From: an uncultured Bacteroidales bacterium
GTDB lineage: Bacteria > Bacteroidota > Bacteroidia > Bacteroidales > UBA932
Assembly (NCBI GenBank): GCA_946185205.1
Contig: CAMHIP010000004.1
Location: 1-48,768, forward strand
Direction: 5' to 3'
Length of the DNA: 48,768 nucleotides
Every line of letters begins with the position of its first letter. Position 1 is the first letter of the stretch. The notes beneath the pieces are model-generated. The model searched no databases, had not been told where the DNA came from, and worked only from the letters and a program-made list of their open reading frames with translations. The translations under genes and the position numbers were made by a program. Below, piece by piece: positions 40,121 through 46,618 of this stretch.

Positions 40121-41266
40121 ATGATGAAAATCGGAAAATATTCCTTCGGCACGGGCGACCGCTTCGCCCACGAGGGAGTGAACCAGCTCAAGGCCCTCAT
40201 CGAGGCCGAGAAGCTGTTCGGCGTACACTTCGTGCCCGTTTGGAACAAATCCAACCGTGAGCATGACATCATCGGCACCGAGCCGATCAGCACCCGCAAA
40301 GAGGCCGACGCCGCCGTCAAGGCCCTGGGCTACAAGGACCAGTATTTCGTGGACGCGGACCACATCAACATGCACAATGTCGATCGTTTCATCGACTGCT
40401 GCGACTTCTTCACCATCGACGTCGCCGACTACATCGGCCACACCGGCACGATGGAGGAGCGTTTCCTGCCCGCCATCAAGGAGGCCGGCAAGATCTACCG
40501 CCACATCGCCGGGAAGAAGGGCGCCGACAACTTCGTGACCGAGGTCTCCATGGACGAGGTCGATGAGGCCCAGACCCCCGAAGAGCTCCGCTACATCCTC
40601 AAGGAGATCGCCAAGGAGAAGATCCCCGTGCAGACCATCGCTCCCAAGTTCACCGGCCGCTTCAACAAGGGCGTCGATTACCGCGGCGACCTCGAGCGCT
40701 TCGAGAAGGAGTTCGAGCAGGACCTGCTCGTCATCGACGAGGCCATCAAGGAATACGGCCTGCCCGAGAACCTCAAGCTCTCCATCCACTCCGGCTCCGA
40801 CAAGTTCAGCATCTACCCGATCATGGGCCGCCTGATCCGCAAGTACGACAAGGGCATCCACATCAAGACCGCCGGCACCACCTGGCTCGAGGAGAACATC
40901 GGCCTCGCCCTGGCCGCTCCCGAAGGACTCGCCCTCGCCAAGAAGATCTATGTGAACTCCCTGGGCCGCATGGAAGAGCTCACCGTCCCGTACGCCACCG
41001 TCATCGACGTCGATGTCAAGGCCCTCCCGTCCCCCGAAGAGGTGGAGAAGTGGGATGCTGAGACCTACGCCAAGGTGATGCGCCACAACCAGGCCGAGCC
41101 GCTCTACAATCCTTCCTTCCGCCAGCTCATCCACGTCAGCTACAAGATCGCTGCCGAACTGAAGGACGAATTCCTCCCCGCGCTCGAGAAGTACACCAAC
41201 GTCATCGGCGACCAGATCACCGCGAACATCTGCGAGCGGCATATCAAACGGCTTTTTACAGAGTAG
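40121..41266 (+). CDS. uxaE: D-tagaturonate epimerase
   Basis: Predicted to convert D-tagaturonate, made from galacturonate by UxaC, to D-fructuronate, joining the galacturonate and glucuronate routes. The 381-aa protein lacks a signal peptide and has the segments I associate with UxaE: HFVPVWNKSNREHDIIGT, KDQYFVDADHINMHNVD, KLSIHSGSDKFSIYPIMG and GIHIKTAGTTWLEE. Two ATG codons open the frame (40121 and 40124); either may be used. It is 22 bp after gnd and 3 bp before uxuB, the enzyme for its product, which supports the call. Assignment is by recalled motifs, so moderately sure. Confidence 0.75.
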   Translation: MMKIGKYSFGTGDRFAHEGVNQLKALIEAEKLFGVHFVPVWNKSNREHDIIGTEPISTRKEADAAVKALGYKDQYFVDADHINMHNVDRFIDCCDFFTIDVADYIGHTGTMEERFLPAIKEAGKIYRHIAGKKGADNFVTEVSMDEVDEAQTPEELRYILKEIAKEKIPVQTIAPKFTGRFNKGVDYRGDLERFEKEFEQDLLVIDEAIKEYGLPENLKLSIHSGSDKFSIYPIMGRLIRKYDKGIHIKTAGTTWLEENIGLALAAPEGLALAKKIYVNSLGRMEELTVPYATVIDVDVKALPSPEEVEKWDAETYAKVMRHNQAEPLYNPSFRQLIHVSYKIAAELKDEFLPALEKYTNVIGDQITANICERHIKRLFTE

Positions 41267-41269
41267 GCG

Positions 41270-42856
41270 ATGAAACTTCTTGACATTTTCTCCAGCGGCT
41301 TCGACGCCGCCGAGTGGGAGCAGAAAGGCTATCAGCTCCCCAAGTTCGATATCGCTGCCGTGCGGGAGAAGACCCGCAAAGAGCCCACCTGGGTGCACTT
41401 CGGTGGCGGCAACATCTTCCGCGCCTTCCCGGCGTCCATGCTCAATGACGCGCTGAACACCGGCCGTTACGACCGCGGCGTGATCGTGGCCGAGACCTTC
41501 GACTTCGAAGTCGTGGACAAGGCCTACGCCCCCTATGACAACCTCTCCCTGTCCGTCGCCCTCAAGTCCGACGGCACGGTCGAGAAGAAGGTCATCGCCA
41601 GCGTCACGGAGGCCCTCAAGGCCGATTACCAGTTCGAAGACTGGAACCGCCTCGTGGAGATTTTCCGGGCTCCCTCGCTCCAGATGATCTCCTTCACGAT
41701 CACGGAGAAGGGTTACGGCTACAACGAAGCCGACCTCGCCCGCGGTCTCAAGCCCATCTTTGCCCTGGGCAAGGTGACGGCCCTGCTGTTCGAGCGCTGG
41801 AATGCCGGCAGCCTGCCCCTGACGATCCAGTCCATGGACAACTGCTCCCACAACGGCGACCGCGTCAAGGCCGGCGTCATGGCGTATGCCGAGCGCTGGG
41901 TGAAGGACGGCCTCGTGCCGCAGGCCTTCCTGAACTACCTCAAGGACGAGACCAAGATCACCTTCCCCTGGTCCATGATCGACAAGATCACCCCGCGTCC
42001 CCACAGCAAGGTCAAGGCCATGCTCGCCGAGGACGGATTCGAGGACAACGACTACATCGAGACCGAGAAGCACACCTTCACGGCCCCGTTCGTCAACGCC
42101 GAGGAGACGCAGTACCTCGTGATCGAGGACCACTACACCAACGGCCGTCCGCCGCTGGATCTCGGCGGCGCCCTCTACACCACGCGTGAGACCGTCGACA
42201 AGGTCGAGACCATGAAGGTGACGACTTGCCTCAACCCGCTCCACACGGCCATGTCCATCTACGGCTGCATGCTCGGCTACACCCTGATCTCCGCGGAGAT
42301 GGCGGATCCCGACATCCGTTCCTTCATCCAGAAGATCGGCTACATCGAGGCCATGCCCGTCGTGACGGATCCCGGCGTGCTGAACCCGTATGAGTTCATC
42401 GGCGCCGTGATCGGCCGCCGTCTGCCGAACCCCTTCATGCCGGACGCCCCGCAGCGTATCGCGATGGATACCTCCCAGAAGCTGGCCATCCGCTTTGGCG
42501 AGACCATCAAGAAGTACATCGCCCGCGGCCTCGACATGGAGAACCTCCAGCTGATCCCGCTCGTGCTGGCCGGTTACGCCCGCTACCTGAAGGGTATCCA
42601 GGACGACGGCACGCCGTTCGAGCCGTCCCCGGATCCCATGCTCGCAGAGCTGCAGGCCATCGTGGCACCGCTCCAGATCGGCAAGGCCGACCAGGACTAC
42701 AGCTGCCTCAAGGCCCTGTACAGCCGCAAGGACATCTTCGGTCTTGACCTGTATGAAGCGGGTCTGGGCGAGAAGATCGAGGGCATGGTGAAGGAGCTCT
42801 TCGCCGGCGTCGGTGCCGTCCGGGCGACCCTGCACAAATACGTGGAGGCCCGCTAG
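41270..42856 (+). CDS. uxuB: Fructuronate reductase (mannitol dehydrogenase family)
   Basis: NADH-dependent reduction of D-fructuronate to D-mannonate. The 528-aa protein has the polyol dehydrogenase Rossmann start WVHFGGGNIFRAFPASM, the PWSMIDKITPRPHSKV segment and the C-terminal catalytic region KVTTCLNPLHTAMSIYGCMLGY. The long-chain family also includes tagaturonate reductase (UxaB) and mannitol dehydrogenase; the adjoining uxaE favours fructuronate. It ends the operon, followed by a strong bidirectional terminator shared with fabD. UxuA, which would dehydrate mannonate to KDG, is not in the window. Confidence 0.85.
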   Translation: MKLLDIFSSGFDAAEWEQKGYQLPKFDIAAVREKTRKEPTWVHFGGGNIFRAFPASMLNDALNTGRYDRGVIVAETFDFEVVDKAYAPYDNLSLSVALKSDGTVEKKVIASVTEALKADYQFEDWNRLVEIFRAPSLQMISFTITEKGYGYNEADLARGLKPIFALGKVTALLFERWNAGSLPLTIQSMDNCSHNGDRVKAGVMAYAERWVKDGLVPQAFLNYLKDETKITFPWSMIDKITPRPHSKVKAMLAEDGFEDNDYIETEKHTFTAPFVNAEETQYLVIEDHYTNGRPPLDLGGALYTTRETVDKVETMKVTTCLNPLHTAMSIYGCMLGYTLISAEMADPDIRSFIQKIGYIEAMPVVTDPGVLNPYEFIGAVIGRRLPNPFMPDAPQRIAMDTSQKLAIRFGETIKKYIARGLDMENLQLIPLVLAGYARYLKGIQDDGTPFEPSPDPMLAELQAIVAPLQIGKADQDYSCLKALYSRKDIFGLDLYEAGLGEKIEGMVKELFAGVGAVRATLHKYVEAR

Positions 42857-42874
42857 GCGCGCGTCCTGTCATTG

Positions 42875-42904
42875 AAAAAGGCAGCCCGACCGGGCTGCCT
42901 TTTT
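42875..42904. terminator. Bidirectional intrinsic terminator between uxuB and fabD
   Basis: Perfect 8-bp stem GGCAGCCC / GGGCTGCC (42880-42887 with 42892-42899), 4-nt loop, five A before and five T after, so it can stop transcription from both sides. The fabD stop is 3 bp beyond the T-run. Confidence 0.93.
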
Positions 42905-42907
42905 CAT

Positions 42908-43792
42908 TTACAGGATCGTGACCTCCGCTCCGGCGGCCGTCGCGATGCGCTTCACCAGCCCCTGCAGCACCGTGCCGGGACCGATCTCGCGGAACTCCGT
43001 GGCGCCGTCGGCGAGCATGCGCTGCACGGACTGTGTCCAGCGGACGGGAGAGGTCAGCTGCTGCAGCAGATTGTCCTTGATCCGGGCGGGATCCGTCTCC
43101 GGCAAGGCCGTGACATTCTGATAGATAGGGCAGCGCGGAGCGCGGACTTCCGTACGTTCGATGGCCTTGGCCAGTTCGGCGCGGGCCGGCTCCATCAGCG
43201 GGCTGTGGAAGGCGCCGCTCACGCTCAGCGGCAGGGCGCGCTTCGCTCCCGCGGCCTTCATGGCGTCGCAGGCGCGGGCCACGGCTTCCTTCTCGCCCGA
43301 GATTACCACCTGGCCGTCGCAGTTGTAGTTGGCGGGGATCACGATGCCCTCCACGGCGGCGCAGACTTCCTCCACCTTCTCGTTCGGCAGGGCGATCACG
43401 GCCGCCATGCCGCCGGGCACCTGCTCGCAGCATTTCTGCATCTCGCCGGCGCGCACGGCCACCAGCCGCAGGGCGTCCTCGAAGTCCACGGCGCCCGCCG
43501 CCACGAGGGCGGAGAATTCACCGAGCGAATGGCCGCCGACCATGTCGGGGGCGGGGAGTCCTTCGGTACAGAAGGCCGTGACGACAGAATGCAGGAAGAT
43601 GGCCGGCTGCGTCACGCGCGTGGCGCGCAGGTCCTCGTCGCTGCCGTCGAACATGATATCCGTGAGGCGGAAGCCCAGGATTTCGTTGGCACGCTCCATC
43701 AGTTCGCGCGCACGGGGCTGGCTCTCATACAGGTCTTTGCCCATTCCGGAGAACTGGGATCCCTGTCCGGGGAAAATATAGGCTCTTTTCAT
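42908..43792 (-). CDS. fabD: Malonyl-CoA:ACP transacylase
   Basis: Loads malonyl groups onto acyl carrier protein for fatty acid synthesis. The start at 43792 (294 aa, MKRAYIFPGQGSQFSGMGKD) is the canonical FabD N-terminus; the open frame upstream runs through the promoter and antisense to tRNA-Arg and is not used. The nucleophile is S89 in GGHSLGEFSA and the partner histidine H196 in SGAFHSPLM. It is a single gene, divergent from tRNA-Arg, with no link to the pectin locus apart from proximity. The promoter box TAAATTTG is 41 nt upstream. Confidence 0.96.
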   Translation of the reverse strand: MKRAYIFPGQGSQFSGMGKDLYESQPRARELMERANEILGFRLTDIMFDGSDEDLRATRVTQPAIFLHSVVTAFCTEGLPAPDMVGGHSLGEFSALVAAGAVDFEDALRLVAVRAGEMQKCCEQVPGGMAAVIALPNEKVEEVCAAVEGIVIPANYNCDGQVVISGEKEAVARACDAMKAAGAKRALPLSVSGAFHSPLMEPARAELAKAIERTEVRAPRCPIYQNVTALPETDPARIKDNLLQQLTSPVRWTQSVQRMLADGATEFREIGPGTVLQGLVKRIATAAGAEVTIL

Positions 43793-43833
43793 ATCAGCTT
43801 TCGTTTTTTGAAAATTCATCGTGTTTTGCACCG

Positions 43834-43841
43834 CAAATTTA
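43834..43841 (-). promoter_or_regulatory. -7 promoter element of fabD
   Basis: TAAATTTG on the minus strand, an exact TAnnTTTG box, 41 nt before fabD. The divergent tRNA promoter box begins 11 bp away, so the two RNA polymerase sites overlap. Confidence 0.55.
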
Positions 43842-43852
43842 CAAAAATTAAG

Positions 43853-43860
43853 TATATTTG
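43853..43860 (+). promoter_or_regulatory. -7 promoter element of tRNA-Arg
   Basis: TATATTTG, an exact TAnnTTTG box, 28 nt before the first base of the tRNA. A TTTG lies 24 nt further upstream (43825-43828), slightly beyond the usual spacing. Confidence 0.6.
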
Positions 43861-43888
43861 CACTCCCCAACGGCAAGCCCGCGGGCAT

Positions 43889-43960
43889 GCCCCTGTAGTT
43901 TAATGGATAGAATTTCGGATTCCGGTTCCGACGATAGGCGTTCGATTCGCCTCGGGGGTA
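43889..43960 (+). tRNA. tRNA-Arg (anticodon CCG)
   Basis: A 72-nt cloverleaf. Acceptor stem GCCCCTG (43889-43895) pairs with CGGGGGT (43953-43959); anticodon stem TCGGA / TCCGA (43915-43919, 43927-43931) closes the loop TTCCGGT with anticodon CCG at 43922-43924; T stem AGGCG / CGCCT holds loop TTCGATT. The discriminator is A43960 and CCA is not encoded. It would read CGG arginine codons. Confidence 0.95.
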
Positions 43961-43968
43961 CAAAGATC

Positions 43969-44010
43969 AACCGCCAACTCGCTCATTATCAGCGACGAGG
44001 CGGTTTTCTT
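43969..44010 (+). terminator. Probable terminator of tRNA-Arg
   Basis: AACCGCC (43969-43975) pairs with GGCGGTT (43999-44005), with a smaller inner stem CTCGCT / AGC..GAG, followed by TTCTTGTTG. It begins 9 bp after the tRNA. Confidence 0.65.
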
Positions 44011-44109
44011 GTTGTCTGCGTCGTCAACCGAATGTCAACGAAGCTGCCGCTCTCCTCCCTGGCCGTGCCGGCGTGACCTGCAACGTGTTGGAAATTAACG
44101 ACATCCGCC

Positions 44110-44142
44110 GAAAAGGGGTCCGTTTTTGAGGCACCCCTTTTC
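44110..44142. terminator. Bidirectional hairpin between tRNA-Arg and the AlkZ-like gene
   Basis: GAAAAGGGGT (44110-44119) pairs with ACCCCTTTTC (44133-44142), a perfect 10-bp stem with A-rich and T-rich feet in either direction. It may end transcripts arriving from the AlkZ-like gene on the minus strand. Confidence 0.6.
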
Positions 44143-44292
44143 ATGATAAATGATTAACAAACAACTGCTTACAAGTCACGCTCCGGCCGGGCATGGTCTC
44201 TTCCAGGTCGGCCGTTCCCTGAGAGTTGCCACTACCTTAGGATGGTATGGGTCCCTCCAGCTGGGACAACTTAGATTTTGGCCAGGGGATAT

Positions 44293-45336
44293 CTATTTGT
44301 TGAGGAACATTTGGTATTTGGATATCTCTTCTTGTAGGACTTCCTGACTGATTCCCGCCTCCGGATGAAAAACCTCCGTCCGGAGTTTCCCGGCGGGGGC
44401 GGACCAGTTGCCGACGACTTGGCCGTCCAGGAGGATGACGGGCCAGAAGTTGCCGGTGCTGTTGTGGGCGCGGTGGGTGTGGTCGGGGTGGAGGGCGATG
44501 TGGCGGCTTTTGTATCCGATGAGGTATTCGTCGTAGGAGGGCAGGAGGGTGACGGTGCCACTGCGGAAGCCGCGGGTGCGGCTGTCCTGGTGGCGGAAGA
44601 AGCGGAGGCCTTTCCAGCGCTCTTCGATGAGTTCGCTTTGGATGGCGTCCATCCCGGATTTGCAGTCGCTGATGTTCAGCCCGGTCCACCACACGAAGTC
44701 TTCCAGGGTGGCGGGGCCGTGGCTGCGGATATATTTTCGCGCAAGCAGGGCCAGGGCTTCGTCCCGGGGGATGGGGTTCTGCCTGGGAAGTTTGTCCTCC
44801 ACCAGGGCGTAGCTGGGTTTCATCGGGAAAAGGTCCCCGCTGCACAGCAGCCCCGAATACTCGGCCAGACGGATGTGGTAGGAGAGCCGCTGCTCGTCCA
44901 TGGCGATGCCTTTCTCTTGCACCGCTTTGGCAAAATCGGCCTTCAGGGCGATACGGTTTTGGGAGAGGTAGTCGCTGAAGATCTGCTGGATGGCCTCCTG
45001 TTCCGCCTGCGGAATGCTCACGCCGTTGGAATGCATCCAGCCGGTCATGCCGCGCAGGGCATTGACACGGCAAAGTTCCAGCATCCAGCGCCAGTCCTCT
45101 CCGGCCACCAGCTGCCAGGTGGTGCGGAAAAGGTGGCCGCGGACCATCCTGCCCGCATTGTAATCCTGCTCAAAGGCCTTTGCCGACGGCTTCCGGGTCC
45201 GCATCCCCACGGCCCAGCGCATCATCCGGTATTCCTGCGCCTGCATGGCGCCCATCCACTCCACCACATCGTAGGGCGAGGAGAACTGCGGGCAGATGAG
45301 CTGCTGGCTCAGAAGGCGTTGGGAGATAGGATTCAT
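44293..45336 (-). CDS. AlkZ-like winged-helix DNA glycosylase
   Basis: A 347-aa cytoplasmic protein of the HTH_42 / AlkZ-YcaQ superfamily, whose members unhook bulky or crosslinked alkylated bases from DNA. The family catalytic motif Q-x-Q is present as Q32 and Q34 in MGAMQAQEYR, followed by MRWAVGMR. Other signatures are VRGHLFRTTWQLVAGED, HGPATLEDFVWWTGL and LLPSYDEYLIGYKSR. The start at 45336 follows the 29-residue ORF by 11 bp, so both are probably transcribed from the promoter at 45481-45511. Function as a DNA glycosylase is from the family; the particular lesion is unknown. Confidence 0.82.
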   Translation of the reverse strand: MNPISQRLLSQQLICPQFSSPYDVVEWMGAMQAQEYRMMRWAVGMRTRKPSAKAFEQDYNAGRMVRGHLFRTTWQLVAGEDWRWMLELCRVNALRGMTGWMHSNGVSIPQAEQEAIQQIFSDYLSQNRIALKADFAKAVQEKGIAMDEQRLSYHIRLAEYSGLLCSGDLFPMKPSYALVEDKLPRQNPIPRDEALALLARKYIRSHGPATLEDFVWWTGLNISDCKSGMDAIQSELIEERWKGLRFFRHQDSRTRGFRSGTVTLLPSYDEYLIGYKSRHIALHPDHTHRAHNSTGNFWPVILLDGQVVGNWSAPAGKLRTEVFHPEAGISQEVLQEEISKYQMFLNK

Positions 45337-45347
45337 GGGCGGTGGCG

Positions 45348-45437
45348 TCAGATGCTGCGAATCAAGTCATCGATGTTACCCACCACTTCGGGCTGGTAGG
45401 GGTTCCTCCAGCTGGAGGCGACGTAGTTTTTTGCCAT
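45348..45437 (-). pseudogene. 29-residue ORF resembling a truncated 5' end of a deoxyribosyltransferase-like gene
   Basis: The ORF begins MAKNYVASSWRNPYQPEVVG and stops after 29 residues. The start YVASSWRN-x-x-QPEVV resembles, from memory, the N-terminus of small proteins annotated as nucleoside 2-deoxyribosyltransferase-like, in which it is followed by a longer domain that is absent here. It sits 44 nt downstream of a well-formed promoter and 11 bp before the AlkZ-like gene. It is either a decayed gene remnant or a functional small peptide or leader. Confidence in the homology is moderate to low. Confidence 0.45.
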
Positions 45438-45480
45438 TGTCCTGGTAGATATTGAAATACTCGCTTGGAAGCTAAGGCCC

Positions 45481-45511
45481 CAAAGTTACGATTTTTTTCA
45501 GAGCGGCCCAA
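45481..45511 (-). promoter_or_regulatory. Promoter of the small ORF and AlkZ-like gene
   Basis: On the minus strand TTG (45511-45509), exactly 20 nt, then TAACTTTG (45488-45481), an exact TAnnTTTG box. Confidence 0.65.
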
Positions 45512-45562
45512 CGCCGTCCCTGCTTTCACGGTGCCCCGTGCGCCGCGAAAGGTAAAAATGCG

Positions 45563-45570
45563 TATCTTTG
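45563..45570 (+). promoter_or_regulatory. -7 promoter element of the DUF3810 gene
   Basis: TATCTTTG, an exact TAnnTTTG box, 19 nt before the first ATG at 45590. No clear -33 element. Confidence 0.5.
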
Positions 45571-45589
45571 GCAAAGCAACAAAACTGCG

Positions 45590-46618
45590 ATGCCCATGGA
45601 AAAGTCAACCCGGCGACATCTGATTTCCGCCCTGGTGGCCGCGCTGCTGCTGGGGGTGGTGGTGCTGTGCCGCTGCAAGACGGCCTGGGCGGATGCCTAT
45701 GCGCTGTATTTCTACCCGCTGTGGTCCGCCGGGGTGTCCTGGCTGAGCGCCCGCCTGCCGGTGTCGTTGGACGAGTGGGTGGTGATCGTGGCCGTGGCCG
45801 TGGCGCTGGTGCGGCTCGTCCGCATTCGCCGGCGCTGGGCCGCCCTGCTCAGCCTGCTGCTGTGGATGACCGTCTGGTTCTACGCCGGATGGGGTCTCAA
45901 CTACTTCCGCAGCAGCGTCTTCGACCGCGCCGGGAAGCGGCCGGAGGCCTTTGAGGAGCAGAAATTCCGGCATTTCCTGGAAGATTACGCGCAGGAGCTG
46001 AACGGAAGCTACCGCCCCTTCGAAGAGCTGGACAAGCCGTCCTTCGAGCAGGAGGTCCGCCAGTACTACGCGACGCTTCCCGCCCATTGGGGGCTGGCGC
46101 AGCCCAAGCCCTGGCAGAAGCCCAAGCGCCTGTTGGCCAATCGTTTGTATTCGGCGGTCGGGGTGTCGGGCTACGTAGGCCCGTTCTGCAGCGAGATCCA
46201 GATCAACGAAGACGCGCCGCTGCGGCAGTATCCGCTTCTCTATGCGCACGAACTGGCGCACCTGCTGGGCGTGAGCAGCGAGGCGGAGGCCAATTTCTGG
46301 GCCTACCGGGCCTGCCTGGCTTCGTCCCGTCCGGAGATCCGTTACGCGGCGCACCAGTCGCTGCTGCCGTATGTGCTCGCCAATGCCCGGGCGGCGCTGG
46401 GCGAGGAGGATTTCCGGGCCTGGCGTGCGACGCTGCGGCCGGAGGTGGTGGAGGTGTACCAGTCGGAACGGGCCTACTGGCAGGAGCGCTATTCGCCCGA
46501 GATCGGGCGCGTCCATGCCTGGTTCTACGACAAGTTCCTGAAAGGCAACCGCATCGCCACCGGCTCCGCCAGTTACAACGAAGTCATCCGGCTCCTGCTG
46601 ACGCTGGGCACGGATTAA
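45590..46618 (+). CDS. DUF3810 membrane protein with HExxH metallopeptidase-like motif
   Basis: A 342-aa protein with three hydrophobic segments near the N-terminus (about residues 11-28, 62-77 and 84-102) and a soluble domain after them. HELAH at 220-224 with EAEANFWAY just downstream gives a zinc-metallopeptidase-like pattern (H220, E221, H224, possible third ligand near E231-E233). This matches DUF3810, common in Bacteroidota, with no established substrate. Start could be 45590 or the ATG two codons later. It overlaps the convergent UvrA gene by 4 bp through a shared TTAA. No relation to pectin use is apparent. Confidence 0.85.
   Translation: MPMEKSTRRHLISALVAALLLGVVVLCRCKTAWADAYALYFYPLWSAGVSWLSARLPVSLDEWVVIVAVAVALVRLVRIRRRWAALLSLLLWMTVWFYAGWGLNYFRSSVFDRAGKRPEAFEEQKFRHFLEDYAQELNGSYRPFEELDKPSFEQEVRQYYATLPAHWGLAQPKPWQKPKRLLANRLYSAVGVSGYVGPFCSEIQINEDAPLRQYPLLYAHELAHLLGVSSEAEANFWAYRACLASSRPEIRYAAHQSLLPYVLANARAALGEEDFRAWRATLRPEVVEVYQSERAYWQERYSPEIGRVHAWFYDKFLKGNRIATGSASYNEVIRLLLTLGTD

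Larger units (their letters stand above)
43961..44292. other. Non-coding stretch downstream of tRNA-Arg
   Basis: These 332 bp hold the tRNA terminator, a second hairpin at 44110-44142 and otherwise no convincing gene. A short plus-strand open frame ends in VVCVVNRMSTKLPLSSLAVPA at 44076; it could be a trace of an element once inserted at the tRNA 3' end, but I see no recognisable integrase domain or direct repeat of the tRNA end. The stretch 44150-44292 shows no feature I can name. Confidence 0.4.

Noticed and set aside
43793-43963. Upstream start of fabD at 43963
   Set aside because: It would run antisense through tRNA-Arg and the promoter; the family N-terminus begins at 43792.
43858-44076. 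72-codon plus-strand open frame across tRNA-Arg
   Set aside because: Most of it is the tRNA itself; no domain or usable start signal. Only its tail is mentioned as a possible remnant.
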